A stretch of DNA of 64,000 nt from Marinobacterium ramblicola (GTDB lineage Bacteria > Pseudomonadota > Gammaproteobacteria > Pseudomonadales > Balneatricaceae): positions 62,001 through 126,000 of the forward strand of contig NZ_JAHREP010000004.1 of assembly GCF_019084545.1 (NCBI RefSeq). Reading direction: 5' to 3'. The notes under the pieces are model-generated. The model was not told the DNA's origin. It was given only the letters and a program-made list of their open reading frames with translations, and made no database searches. The position numbers and the translations under genes were made by a program. The first letter of the stretch is position 1; every line of letters starts with the position of its first letter. This document shows positions 1 to 8,458 of this stretch, piece by piece.

Positions 1-153
1 GCGACTGGAACCTCGAACCATGAATCTAAGCACCCTGGTGAATGAAGCGAACGAGCCGCCAACCCTGTACCGCCACCGAATGTGGCATATCAACGCTCAC
101 TTTAGCATCCCGCAGCTGGAGTTGGGTGCACCGACTCGACAGGGTGGCGGCTT

Positions 154-182
154 GCGGCATACCGTACATCCTGTACATAAAA
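154..182 (-). repeat. Short palindromic intergenic element, copy 1
   Basis: A 29-nt element that recurs at 35113-35141 with four mismatches. Its core is a small inverted repeat, GTACA-TCC-TGTAC. In the second copy the outer pair G-C is replaced by A-T, a compensatory change that keeps the stem. On the minus strand both copies lie directly after a terminator T-run, so they sit in the same place relative to transcription. Function is unknown. Confidence 0.5.
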
Positions 183-209
183 AACCCGATGCCGTTCAGC
201 ATCGGGTTT
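175..209 (-). terminator. Intrinsic terminator of the glutamine amidotransferase gene
   Basis: On the minus strand an 11-bp stem (AAACCCGATGC paired with GCATCGGGTTT, six-base loop) is followed by a run of T. It lies about 25 bases past the stop codon of the amidotransferase gene. Confidence 0.85.
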
Positions 210-233
210 CAGTTCCGTCAGGTGCTGCGTGGC

Positions 234-944
234 CTAGTTTCGTGCCAGGAAGCGCGCCATCCATTTGGCTACCGTTGCGGAGTCTATCTTGGCGTCTGCG
301 GTCAGTGTCGCCAGCCCTCTGTCGGCCACTTCGTCGGGCACCACGGCGCCCTTGCGCGCCAGCACCAGATCGCGTTCGTAATCCTTGTTGAACTCCGGGT
401 GTGCCTGCAGGGTCAGGATGCGGTTACCGTAGACCAGCCCTGCGTAGCGGCAGAACTCTGAGGTGGCGAACAGCTGTGCGTTGTGCGGCAGCTCCAGCAC
501 CTGGTCCTGGTGCATGGCGTTGAGGGTAAAGCGGCGTTCGCCGGCATCGAGGAAGGGATGGTCGCCCTCGATGGCGTAGCTGTGCAGGCCGACGCCCCAG
601 CCGCCCTCATACTTGGCGACCTTGGCGCCGAATGCAGAGGCGATGATCTGGTGGCCGAAGCAGATGCCGACCATCGGGATATCCGCTTCGTAGATATCGA
701 TGATCAGCTGCTTCAGGGTGCGCATCCACGGCAGGTCGTCATAGACGCCGCACTTGGAGCCGGTGATGATCCAGCCGTCGCACTGATCAATTGATTGAGG
801 AAACTCCCCATCGCGCACGTTGAACACCGAGTAGTCGTGCGCCTGCGGTCCCAACAGATCGACAAACATGTCCGCATAGGAGCCGTACTGACCCAGCAGT
901 GAGTCCGGTGTGATACCGGTGGCAAGTATTCCGATCCTCATCAT
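234..944 (-). CDS. Class I glutamine amidotransferase-like protein
   Basis: A 236-residue protein with the triad-type glutamine amidotransferase fold. The nucleophile elbow GICFGHQ carries the catalytic Cys near residue 95. A later QAHPEF supplies the catalytic His, with Glu two residues on. Such stand-alone domains hydrolyse amide or gamma-glutamyl bonds. In Pseudomonas and Escherichia a related protein (SpuA/PuuD) removes glutamate from gamma-glutamyl-GABA in putrescine breakdown. The divergent SpuC-like aminotransferase next door makes a polyamine role plausible, but the sequence also resembles generic GuaA-type amidotransferases, so the substrate is open. An initial ATG-ATG pair leaves the start uncertain by one codon. 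The gene is single and ends at an intrinsic terminator. Confidence 0.85.
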   Translation of the reverse strand: MMRIGILATGITPDSLLGQYGSYADMFVDLLGPQAHDYSVFNVRDGEFPQSIDQCDGWIITGSKCGVYDDLPWMRTLKQLIIDIYEADIPMVGICFGHQIIASAFGAKVAKYEGGWGVGLHSYAIEGDHPFLDAGERRFTLNAMHQDQVLELPHNAQLFATSEFCRYAGLVYGNRILTLQAHPEFNKDYERDLVLARKGAVVPDEVADRGLATLTADAKIDSATVAKWMARFLARN

Positions 945-1162
945 CTGTCCTCTGAAGATGCTTAAACAGTATGGCTTTAGATTATAGAGCGCGCCCCAGA
1001 CCCAAAATATCCCCGGGTAGGTATATTCGCAAAACCGCGTGAACCAGTACCTTGAACCTATCCCTCGTGGACAGGGCCCGACGCCAGAGACGATACCCCA
1101 ACATTCGCGGGTTGCCGGGTCTTTCCCAAAGAAGATGGCTCAACGCATACTGGAGATTATGA

Positions 1163-2566
1163 ATGAACGCGATTAATAAGGAACCGGTCCGCAGTGAAGT
1201 TATCCGCTCCATGGATGCGGAACACCACCTGCACCCTTTCACCGATACCAAGGCACTGAACAACAAGGGTGCACGGATCATCGAACGCGCGGAAGGCGTC
1301 TATCTCTGGGATAGCGAAGGCAACCGCATCATCGACGGTATGGCGGGGCTCTGGTGCGTCAATATCGGTTACGGCCGCAAAGAGCTGGCCGATGTCGCCC
1401 AGGAGCAGATGAACCAGCTGCCCTACTACAACACCTTTTTCCAGACTACGACCAGCCCGGCAACCCAGCTGGCGAAAGAGCTGGCCGTGGTCACCCCGGG
1501 CGATCTGAACCACATATTCTTCGCCAACTCCGGCTCGGAAGCGATCGACACCATTATCCGCATGGTGCGCCGCTACTGGGAGGTCGAGGGCAAGCCCTGG
1601 CGCAAGATCATGATCTCGCGCAACAACGCCTACCACGGCAGCACCATCGGCGGCACCAGCTTGGGCGGCATGTCCGCCATGCATAACCAGGGCGGCCCGA
1701 TGGTGCCGGGCATGGAGCATATCCGCCAGCCTTACTGGTACGGCGAAGCCGCCGGTCAGAGCCCGGAGGAGTTTGCCCAGACCTGCGCCCAGGCACTGGA
1801 AGAGAAGATTCTGCAGGTGGGTCCGGATAACGTGGCCGCCTTTGTCGGCGAGCCGATCCAGGGCGCCGGCGGTGTCATCACCCCGCCGCCGGGCTACTGG
1901 GCGGCGATCCAGAAGATCTGCCGCAGGTACGACATCCTGCTGGTGGCGGATGAGGTGATCTGTGGTTTCGGTCGCACCGGCAGCTGGTTCGGCAGCCAGA
2001 CGTTCGATATCAAACCGGACCTGATCTCGATGGCCAAGGGGCTCTCCTCCGGTTACCAGCCGATCTCCGCGGTCGCCGTCGGCGACCGCGTGGCCAACGC
2101 CCTGATCGCCAAGGGCGGCGAGTTCTTCCACGGTTTCACCTACTCCGGTCACCCGGTGGCCGCCGCAGTGGCGCTGGAGAACCTGCGTATCCTGCGCGAG
2201 GAGAGGATCATCGAGCAGGTACGCGATGAGACCGGCCCCTACCTGCAACAGCAGCTGCGCGAGCGACTCGGCAGCCACCCGCTGGTCGGCCATATCGAAG
2301 GTGTCGGCCTGATCGCCGGTATGGCGCTGGCCCAGGACAAGAGCACGCACAAGCTGTTCGATTCCAACCTGGATGTGGGCACGATCTGCCGTAACCACTG
2401 CTTCGCCAACGGCCTGATCATGCGCGCCTGCGGCAACCGCATGGTGCTGTCGCCGCCGCTGGTGATCAGCAAGGCCGAGATCGACGAGTTGATCGACAAA
2501 GCGCAGCTCTGCCTCGACCTGACCGTCAAGTCGCTGGCCGATATGGGTATCAAGGTAGCCCAGTAA
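1163..2566 (+). CDS. Class III aminotransferase, polyamine:pyruvate (SpuC-like)
   Basis: A 467-residue fold-type I PLP enzyme. The PLP lysine lies in ISMAKGLSSGY (about residue 292). LLVADEVICGFGRTG holds the cofactor Asp, and NSGSEAID the phosphate-binding turn. Length and motifs fit the SpuC group, which moves an amino group from putrescine, cadaverine or spermidine to pyruvate. Beta-alanine:pyruvate aminotransferases are close relatives, so the donor is inferred from context: an aldehyde dehydrogenase of the PuuC type at 9.2 kb and a PotF-like binding protein at 7.1 kb. It is divergent from the amidotransferase across about 220 bases. A LuxR-type regulator follows 77 bases downstream and may control it. 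Confidence 0.88.
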   Translation: MNAINKEPVRSEVIRSMDAEHHLHPFTDTKALNNKGARIIERAEGVYLWDSEGNRIIDGMAGLWCVNIGYGRKELADVAQEQMNQLPYYNTFFQTTTSPATQLAKELAVVTPGDLNHIFFANSGSEAIDTIIRMVRRYWEVEGKPWRKIMISRNNAYHGSTIGGTSLGGMSAMHNQGGPMVPGMEHIRQPYWYGEAAGQSPEEFAQTCAQALEEKILQVGPDNVAAFVGEPIQGAGGVITPPPGYWAAIQKICRRYDILLVADEVICGFGRTGSWFGSQTFDIKPDLISMAKGLSSGYQPISAVAVGDRVANALIAKGGEFFHGFTYSGHPVAAAVALENLRILREERIIEQVRDETGPYLQQQLRERLGSHPLVGHIEGVGLIAGMALAQDKSTHKLFDSNLDVGTICRNHCFANGLIMRACGNRMVLSPPLVISKAEIDELIDKAQLCLDLTVKSLADMGIKVAQ

Positions 2567-2595
2567 TCCACCGATATTTTTTGCTATTGCCGCTG

Positions 2596-2649
2596 CGGCA
2601 TATCGCAACTTGCTGCTAGGGCTGAGTTAGCTGGAGTTGTGATATGCCG
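2596..2649 (+). promoter_or_regulatory. Inverted repeat over the LuxR-type gene start
   Basis: Arms 2596-2609 (CGGCATATCGCAAC) and 2636-2649 (GTTGTGATATGCCG) pair over 14 bases with a single G-U mismatch, around a 26-base loop. The second arm covers the end of the GGAG ribosome-binding site and the ATG at 2644. It may be a regulator binding site or an mRNA structure hiding the start. Confidence 0.5.
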
Positions 2650-3555
2650 TTTTTTTGTGTAGAAGAAAAAAGGACTGAACAGTTTTCCAACCAGCGCGCT
2701 CAACACCGCGCGCCTTATCGCAGTACCCGAATGACCGACGCTTACCAGACGATCAACCTGCAGGACAGCTGGCAAAAGAACCTGGCCGTCTTGATCGATC
2801 ACATCCGATTACGCAGCTTTCCCCGCGTACTGGTCGAGGTGCTGGCCAGTTACTGTCACTTCGACACCTCGTTGATCGTCACCTACAAGAAGTCGTTCAA
2901 GCCTATCGTCATCCACCCGATCGATCCGTCGGAGCAGAGCAGTACGCTGCGCTCCTTCCTCAACAACGGTTACTACCTGCTTGATCCGCTGTTCGATGCG
3001 ATCCAGCACGACACGGTCTCCGGCGTAACCCGGCTGGTCGAGTACGCGCCCGACTCGTTCGAGGAGACCGACTTCTACCAGGAGTGCTACCAGTACTTCG
3101 GCATCGTCGATGAGATCGTGATGATCATCAAGCTGGACGCCGAGGTCACCTGTGCGATCTCGCTGGGTCGCTGCAAGGGGCTGGGCACCATCACCCGCTC
3201 GGAGCTGCGCGCACTGCAGGAGATCTGCCCGGTGATCAGCGCCCTATTCCGGCAGTTCTGGCTGGCCCAGGCTGGTGAGTACGTGCAGTACGAAGAGTCC
3301 GACGACGCGGTGAAACAGGCGCTGAAGAGCTTCGGCAGCGGTGTGCTGACCCAACGCGAGCGGGAGATCACCCACCTGATTCTGAAGGGCAACTCATCGA
3401 AGGCAATCGCCGACAAGCTCAATATCAGCGTCGGTACGGTGAAGGTGCACCGCAAGAATATCCATGCCAAGCTGGATACCTCGACCCAGTCGGAGATCTT
3501 CACGATGTTCCTGGGACATCTGAAGGCGCTTTCAGCAGAGCCTCACCTGACCTAG
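2644..3555 (+). CDS. LuxR-family transcriptional regulator
   Basis: A 303-residue regulator. The last 65 residues form a LuxR/GerE DNA-binding domain: LTQREREITHLILKG, then SSKAIADKLNISVGTVKVHRKNI, the recognition helix. The N-terminal 200 residues look like a GAF-type sensor and show no receiver aspartate, so control is probably by a ligand rather than phosphorylation. The ATG at 2644 has a GGAG box seven bases upstream. An in-frame ATG at 2731 (MTDAYQT) would remove a low-complexity leader but has no visible ribosome-binding site. It follows the SpuC-like gene, a common pairing for pathway-specific regulators. Target genes are inferred. Confidence 0.88.
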   Translation: MPFFCVEEKRTEQFSNQRAQHRAPYRSTRMTDAYQTINLQDSWQKNLAVLIDHIRLRSFPRVLVEVLASYCHFDTSLIVTYKKSFKPIVIHPIDPSEQSSTLRSFLNNGYYLLDPLFDAIQHDTVSGVTRLVEYAPDSFEETDFYQECYQYFGIVDEIVMIIKLDAEVTCAISLGRCKGLGTITRSELRALQEICPVISALFRQFWLAQAGEYVQYEESDDAVKQALKSFGSGVLTQREREITHLILKGNSSKAIADKLNISVGTVKVHRKNIHAKLDTSTQSEIFTMFLGHLKALSAEPHLT

Positions 3556-3586
3556 CCAATGTAGATCCACTGGAGCTCCGCAAAGA

Positions 3587-4201
3587 CTAGCGCTTGATCA
3601 TGCCATACAGCACAAGCGCGGTGGTCTCGCGGACGTCCCGCCGGTGCGCTTCGATGTCGTAATCGTCCTGGCTGGTCAGTCGCATCAGCTGCAGATAGGA
3701 ATATTCATTCAGCAGCCTGGCCGCTACATGCACATTCAAATCCTCTCTAAGCACCCCCTTCGCCTTCATCCCCTCCAGCACCGAGGCTATCCCCTGCTTC
3801 AGCAGATCGTTGGAGTTGCGATAGCTCTCAGGCAAACCGCTGCCGGCCTCGACAATCAGCATCGGCAGCAGCTCGCGCCAGAATGAAGTAGGGAAGGATT
3901 TCAGGGTCAGATCGACAATCACCTGTTCGAGACGGCACAGAGCATCCAGCGGGTCCGGATACTTGTCGATATCGCGGCAGGCCTCTTCGAGCGCCGCCTT
4001 GTCGATATCCTGGAAGATCTCCAGCAGTATCGCCTGCTTCGAGCCGAAGTAGTTGAACACGGTCGGCGCGGTAACCCCCGCCTGCCGGGCGATCTGCTCG
4101 ATGGTCGTATCCCTGTACCCCTGCTGCTCGAACAGCTCGATCGCCGCCTGGCGAATCGCCTGACGCCGCATCGCCTTCTGACGTTCCCTTAATCCGCTCA
4201 C
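3587..4201 (-). CDS. TetR/AcrR-family transcriptional regulator
   Basis: A one-domain repressor of about 204 residues. The N-terminal helix-turn-helix reads AIELFEQQGYRDTTIEQIARQAGVTA followed by VFNYFGSKQ, the classical TetR signature. The C-terminal two-thirds is the variable ligand-binding region. I prefer the GTG at 4201 because GGAGGGAG lies eight bases upstream; an ATG at 4246 would add 15 residues without a good ribosome-binding site. It is divergent from the serine hydrolase gene at 4361, so it probably controls itself and the hydrolase-barrel-binding-protein unit. The AT-rich gap between them is the likely operator region. Confidence 0.88.
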   Translation of the reverse strand: MSGLRERQKAMRRQAIRQAAIELFEQQGYRDTTIEQIARQAGVTAPTVFNYFGSKQAILLEIFQDIDKAALEEACRDIDKYPDPLDALCRLEQVIVDLTLKSFPTSFWRELLPMLIVEAGSGLPESYRNSNDLLKQGIASVLEGMKAKGVLREDLNVHVAARLLNEYSYLQLMRLTSQDDYDIEAHRRDVRETTALVLYGMIKR

Positions 4202-4289
4202 AGGACTGACTCCCTCCCCGGTTGACTGTGCGCCGCATATTACCATCCATGTTTACCCCGTAAAAATTTTAATTCAATATAATTTTTTA

Positions 4290-4318
4290 TTGACTAAAAT
4301 ATTTTATAGGATTAAAAA
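4290..4318 (+). promoter_or_regulatory. Candidate sigma-70 promoter for the serine hydrolase unit
   Basis: TTGACT at 4290-4295 (5 of 6 consensus), a 17-base spacer, then TAAAAA at 4313-4318 (4 of 6), within a strikingly AT-rich stretch 43 bases before the hydrolase start codon. Confidence 0.4.
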
Positions 4319-4360
4319 TAATCGCATCACACCTCGTTACTGCAGACTTAGGACAACACG

Positions 4361-5635
4361 ATGTACAGCCATGACGCTTTAACGGAACAGCAACAGATCG
4401 ACGCCCTGTACCAAGCGGCACAGCGGGAGTTGGCAACGCCAAGCGATTCACCGGCGCTTATGCAGGGCTTTCCGCCGTCACCGGAGCTAAGGGTCACCTG
4501 GGACAACTGGATGCGTCTGCCGTACAGCCGCTGGGGGTTTCGTCATCTGGGTCGACTGCGCCCCGGCGTCGAGGTCCCGGCCGGACGGACTCAGGTAAGA
4601 GAGTTGCCGGAAGCTCCGATCGAACTCGGTGAGCTGAGCTTCACCAGTAACTGCGAGCGAGAGGTAACGGTCGCTGAGGCCCTCTGCGCGACCAACACCG
4701 ACGCCTTCGTCGTGCTCAAGGGGGGCAAGCTTGTCTACGAGCGCTACTTCGCCGGACAGCAGGCCAGTGACCGCCACATCATGTTCTCGGTAACCAAATC
4801 GCTGATCGGCACCCTGGCGGAGCAGTTGATCGGTGATGACCTGCTCGATCCGCAGGCACGCGCCGACCGCTACGTACCGGAGTTCGCCGGCAGTGCCTTT
4901 GCCGATGCCACAGTACGCGAACTGATGGATATGGCCGTCGGCATCGAATACAGCGAACAGTACGACGACCCGGCATCGGAAAGCTCCCAATACGGTTACG
5001 CCTGCGGTTTCCAGCCGGCACCCTCCGCTTACTCCCGCTATCGCTCCCTGTATGAATATCTGCCGACCCTGCGCAAACGAGGTGAACACGGCGGTTTATT
5101 CCACTACGTGACCGCCTGCACCGAAGCCCTGGCCTGGGTCATGGAGCGAGCATCGGGCCGCTCCTGCGCCGATATGCTGACCGGGGTCTGGTCACGCATG
5201 GGGGCCGAGCAGAGCGGCTATTTTCTCGCCGACCCCTGGGGCCGCAGCGTGTGCGGTGCGGGCTTCAACGCTACCGCGCGCGATATGGCGCGATTCGGTC
5301 TGCTGCTCGCCGAAGGCGGCAACTTCAACGGCGAGCAGCTGATCGATGCCGACACCATCGCCCGCATCGCCGACGGTTCTGACCCGTCTATCTATGCCCA
5401 GGACGAGGATTTCCACAGCTGGGTACCGGGCGCTTCCTACAAGAGCCAATGGTATGTCTCCAACCACGACAGCCAGTCAATCATGGCCGGCGGCATTCAT
5501 GGCCAATACCTGTTCATCGACTTCGCGGCCCAGGTCGTGATCGTCAAACAGTCGACGCTGCCCGACGCGGTCGGGCTACTCGACGCCGATAGCGTCCGCC
5601 TGCTGAAAGCGATCGCGGCGCACTTAAAACAATAA
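4361..5635 (+). CDS. Serine hydrolase, beta-lactamase class C / DD-peptidase family
   Basis: A 424-residue protein of the AmpC-like serine hydrolase family. The nucleophile motif S-x-x-K is in MFSVTKSLIG (Ser143, Lys146). The tyrosine motif is probably FHYVTACTEALAW, and GGIHGQYLF near the C-terminus replaces the usual KTG box. Members include esterases, peptidases, amidases and 6-aminohexanoate-dimer hydrolases; true beta-lactamase activity is not implied. I see no signal peptide, so it is probably cytoplasmic. It heads a same-strand unit with an outer-membrane barrel and a PotF-like binding protein, which suggests hydrolysis of an imported amine or amide. The substrate is not known. Confidence 0.82.
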   Translation: MYSHDALTEQQQIDALYQAAQRELATPSDSPALMQGFPPSPELRVTWDNWMRLPYSRWGFRHLGRLRPGVEVPAGRTQVRELPEAPIELGELSFTSNCEREVTVAEALCATNTDAFVVLKGGKLVYERYFAGQQASDRHIMFSVTKSLIGTLAEQLIGDDLLDPQARADRYVPEFAGSAFADATVRELMDMAVGIEYSEQYDDPASESSQYGYACGFQPAPSAYSRYRSLYEYLPTLRKRGEHGGLFHYVTACTEALAWVMERASGRSCADMLTGVWSRMGAEQSGYFLADPWGRSVCGAGFNATARDMARFGLLLAEGGNFNGEQLIDADTIARIADGSDPSIYAQDEDFHSWVPGASYKSQWYVSNHDSQSIMAGGIHGQYLFIDFAAQVVIVKQSTLPDAVGLLDADSVRLLKAIAAHLKQ

Positions 5636-5647
5636 CCCAAACACCGT

Positions 5648-5668
5648 CTGCCCACCGGCAGGCCTTTT
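5648..5668 (+). terminator. Weak hairpin between hydrolase and barrel genes
   Basis: CTGCC-CACC-GGCAG followed by GCCTTTT. The stem is only five base pairs and the T-run short, so it would at most attenuate transcription into the next gene. Confidence 0.25.
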
Positions 5669-5714
5669 CGGCGGCCCCTCCGTAACCAATAACGAAAACC
5701 AAGGAGTATCAGTG

Positions 5715-7028
5715 ATGAAAACCCATCTCGAGCGTCTGCTACCGGGCGCAGCACTACTGCTTGCATGCAGCGCTGCGCACGCCGGCTATACCGTTGAGAA
5801 AGGTGATCTGAAAGCCGAACTGGGTGTGTCGCTTGGCAGCGCCGCCCTGTTTACCCGCAACACCAACTTCGGTGCCGGACGCTTCGACGTTCGCAGCCTG
5901 GAAGTGACAGACGAGGATGCCAACTGGCAGGAGTACTTTGTCACCCCCAGCGCCAAGCTGAACTATAGCCTTAGCCCCGACTTCAGCCTGGTCGGCGCCG
6001 CATCCGCGGTAGCAGCCGCCACTCGTGGCGACGGCGATGCGGCCGGACTCACCAACGGTTCCGATGGGAGTATCGATGTCGAAGAGCTGTATGCCGGCTT
6101 CGAGTCGCAGGGCTGGCGCTTTACCGTGGGTCACCAGGATTTCATGGTCGGCAACGGCTTTATCGTCATGGACGGCAACCTGGATATGTTCGACGATGCC
6201 GCACTCTGGCTCGCTCCGCGACACGCCTTCCATGACTCAGCGGTGTTGCGCTACGACAGCGATGCCTACTCGGTGCAGGGGTTTTCGCTGGAAACCGATA
6301 CTCATCTGGGCAAGTACCGCATGAACGGCGCCAACGTCGACTACTATCTGGGCGAGCGCAGCATGCTGGGTGCCATGGCGTTGGGCGTGCAGTCGGACAA
6401 TAGCTCGGCAACCCGCGACGGTATGCGCGTATACAGTGTTCGTGGCCTGGGGCTGAACATCCCGTCACTGCCCGATCTGACCCTCTCCGGCGAGTATGCG
6501 ATTCAAACCGGCAGCGGTGATGGAGTCGACTACGATGCCAGCGCCTGGTTCGCGGAAGCGGAATACGCCTTCTCGGCATTCGAGTCGCGCCCACGCATCG
6601 GCTACCGCCACTCCTACTTCTCGGGCGACGACAACCTGGGCGACAACACGCAGAAAAGCTGGGACTCCCTGGCCAAGGGTTATATCGACTGGGGCACGTG
6701 GATCATCGGCGATATCACCGGCAACTACCTGCTCAACAACAGCAATGAGGCGGTCGACCAGGTGTGGATCAAGGCCGATCTGGGTCCGACCCTGGGTATT
6801 GGTGCGATCTATTACGATTTCAAGCTGGATGAGGCCAATCTGTATGGCGCACCGGTAGCCAGCAAGGATTTCGGCAACGAGGCCACTCTGTTCCTCGACT
6901 GGTATCCCAACGAGAATATCCTGGCGTCCATCGCGTACAGCCGTGTCAGCCCGGGAGAGGCGGCGGAATCCGTCTTCGGCAACAAGGATTTCTCCACCCT
7001 GGAACTCTACTTCACTTACCGCTACTGA
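5715..7028 (+). CDS. Outer-membrane beta-barrel (porin-like) protein
   Basis: About 437 residues with a Sec signal peptide ending at SAAHA-GY. The mature protein has alternating hydrophobic/aromatic strands, many Gly, Asp and Asn turns, and an aromatic C-terminus (LELYFTYRY) of the kind recognised by the BAM machinery. This marks an outer-membrane barrel, probably a substrate-selective channel. No family signature lets me name the solute. ATG 5715 is used because AAGGAG sits eight bases before it; a GTG lies one codon upstream. It is 79 bases after the serine hydrolase and 34 before the PotF-like gene, implying joint uptake of one nutrient class. Confidence 0.78.
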   Translation: MKTHLERLLPGAALLLACSAAHAGYTVEKGDLKAELGVSLGSAALFTRNTNFGAGRFDVRSLEVTDEDANWQEYFVTPSAKLNYSLSPDFSLVGAASAVAAATRGDGDAAGLTNGSDGSIDVEELYAGFESQGWRFTVGHQDFMVGNGFIVMDGNLDMFDDAALWLAPRHAFHDSAVLRYDSDAYSVQGFSLETDTHLGKYRMNGANVDYYLGERSMLGAMALGVQSDNSSATRDGMRVYSVRGLGLNIPSLPDLTLSGEYAIQTGSGDGVDYDASAWFAEAEYAFSAFESRPRIGYRHSYFSGDDNLGDNTQKSWDSLAKGYIDWGTWIIGDITGNYLLNNSNEAVDQVWIKADLGPTLGIGAIYYDFKLDEANLYGAPVASKDFGNEATLFLDWYPNENILASIAYSRVSPGEAAESVFGNKDFSTLELYFTYRY

Positions 7029-7062
7029 TCGATCGCCAACCAAGACGTAACGGAGAACAACA

Positions 7063-8172
7063 ATGAAAATCAACGCAGTTAAAGCAACTCTGCTGCTGAC
7101 CGCCTCGATGCTGACCGTTAGCGTTCAGGCCGAGGAGCAGCAGCGCGTGGTCCGCATCTACAACTGGCTCGAATATCTTCCGCCGCAGATTCTGGAGGAT
7201 TTCGAAAAAGAGACCGGCATCCACCCGATCTACGACGTCTTCGACAACCCGCAGATGCTGGAATCCAAGCTGCTCACCGGCAACTCCGGGTACGACGTCG
7301 TATTCCCCAGCAGCACGACCATGAAGCGCTATATCAATGCCAAGGCGATCCAGCCACTGGACAAGTCAAAGCTGCCCAATCTGCCGCATCTGGACGAAAA
7401 AGTGATGCACTCGCTGGAGATCAACGATCCCGGCAACCAGTACGCCATCCCCTATATGTGGGGGACCACACTGATCGGCTACAACCGAGAGGCGATCGAG
7501 AAAGCGCTGGGCAGCGACGTGGACATGGATACCTGGGATATCCTGTTCAAGGAGGAGAACATCAGCAAACTGAAAGAGTGCGGTGTCGGCCTGCTCGACT
7601 CGGCCGACGAGATCATGCCGATCGCACTGAACTACCTCGGCCTGCCCTCCCACTCAACTCAAAAGGAGGATTACGAGCAGGCGCGTGACCTGATGCTGAA
7701 GATCCGTCCCTACGTGAAGTACTTTAACTCGTCACGCTACGGCATGGATCTGGCCAACGGCAACATCTGCCTGGGCGTGGGCTGGTCCGGTGGCATGGCA
7801 CTGGCCAACAAGATCGCGCGCGCATCCAACAACGGCGTCGAGGTACGCATGTCGCTGCCCCGCGAAGGCGTCCCCTTCTGGTCCGACGTGATGGTAATCG
7901 CCGCCAACGCACCGGATATCGACGAGGCGCATGCGTTCATCAATTACATGCTACGCCCGGACGTGATCGCCCGCGCCAGCAACGAGATCGGCTACCCCAA
8001 CGCCAACAAGGATGCGACCGAACTGGTCATAGAGCCGATTCGCAACGATCCATACATGTATATCCCCGAGGACAAGCAGGAGCTGCTGTTCCCGCTGGAG
8101 GATGTAGCAATGAAAACCGGTCGTATGCGTACCCGAGCCTGGAACTCCGTTCTGGCCGGGGACAGTAACTAA
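7063..8172 (+). CDS. PotF/SpuD-like periplasmic polyamine-binding protein
   Basis: A 369-residue extracytoplasmic solute-binding protein with a signal peptide cut near SVQA-EE. The motif VVRIYNWLEYLPPQILEDFEKETG is diagnostic of the PotD/PotF/SpuD/SpuE group, and the length matches. These proteins capture putrescine or spermidine for an ABC importer. No ATPase or permease genes follow: a terminator comes 48 bases after the stop. It must therefore serve a transporter encoded elsewhere, or act as a sensor or chemoreceptor partner. It is the last gene of the hydrolase-barrel unit, which ties that unit to polyamine or amine-amide uptake. Confidence 0.88.
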   Translation: MKINAVKATLLLTASMLTVSVQAEEQQRVVRIYNWLEYLPPQILEDFEKETGIHPIYDVFDNPQMLESKLLTGNSGYDVVFPSSTTMKRYINAKAIQPLDKSKLPNLPHLDEKVMHSLEINDPGNQYAIPYMWGTTLIGYNREAIEKALGSDVDMDTWDILFKEENISKLKECGVGLLDSADEIMPIALNYLGLPSHSTQKEDYEQARDLMLKIRPYVKYFNSSRYGMDLANGNICLGVGWSGGMALANKIARASNNGVEVRMSLPREGVPFWSDVMVIAANAPDIDEAHAFINYMLRPDVIARASNEIGYPNANKDATELVIEPIRNDPYMYIPEDKQELLFPLEDVAMKTGRMRTRAWNSVLAGDSN

Positions 8173-8219
8173 CCGTCGCACTTTTTTCAGCACCTCTTCG
8201 CTACCGCATACTTGCTAGC

Positions 8220-8256
8220 AGGCCGCCCGACACATTGTCGGCGGCCTCTTTTTATT
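8220..8256 (+). terminator. Intrinsic terminator after the PotF-like gene
   Basis: AGGCCGCCCGAC and GTCGGCGGCCT form an 11-bp stem with one bulged base and a five-base loop, followed by CTTTTTATTT. Confidence 0.88.
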
Positions 8257-8413
8257 TCACCATGACTCCAGATCCCTACCGCAAGGGAACCTCAGAGTGA
8301 ACTGGCTCACTATCTCGGTTTCCGGACTTGCCGACCCAATCGTCACAATACTGTGGCGGATATTGAACGTGGAAAGCCTTTGGGTGTAGGTGGTGATCTG
8401 CCACGTGCAGGGA

Positions 8414-8442
8414 TGGACAATCATACCCGCTACGGGTATGTT
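8414..8442 (+). promoter_or_regulatory. Toxin-antitoxin promoter with embedded operator
   Basis: TGGACA (8414-8419), a 17-base spacer and TATGTT (8437-8442) form a sigma-70 promoter. A perfect inverted repeat, CATACCCG-CTA-CGGGTATG (8422-8440), fills the spacer and overlaps the -10 box. This is the layout expected for autorepression by an antitoxin. Confidence 0.65.
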
Positions 8443-8458
8443 TTTGAGGATGGATGGC

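Noticed and set aside
1157-2608. 483-codon open frame antisense to the aminotransferase gene
   Set aside because: It mirrors a well-supported enzyme on the other strand and its translation is His/Asp/Gly-rich without domain motifs.
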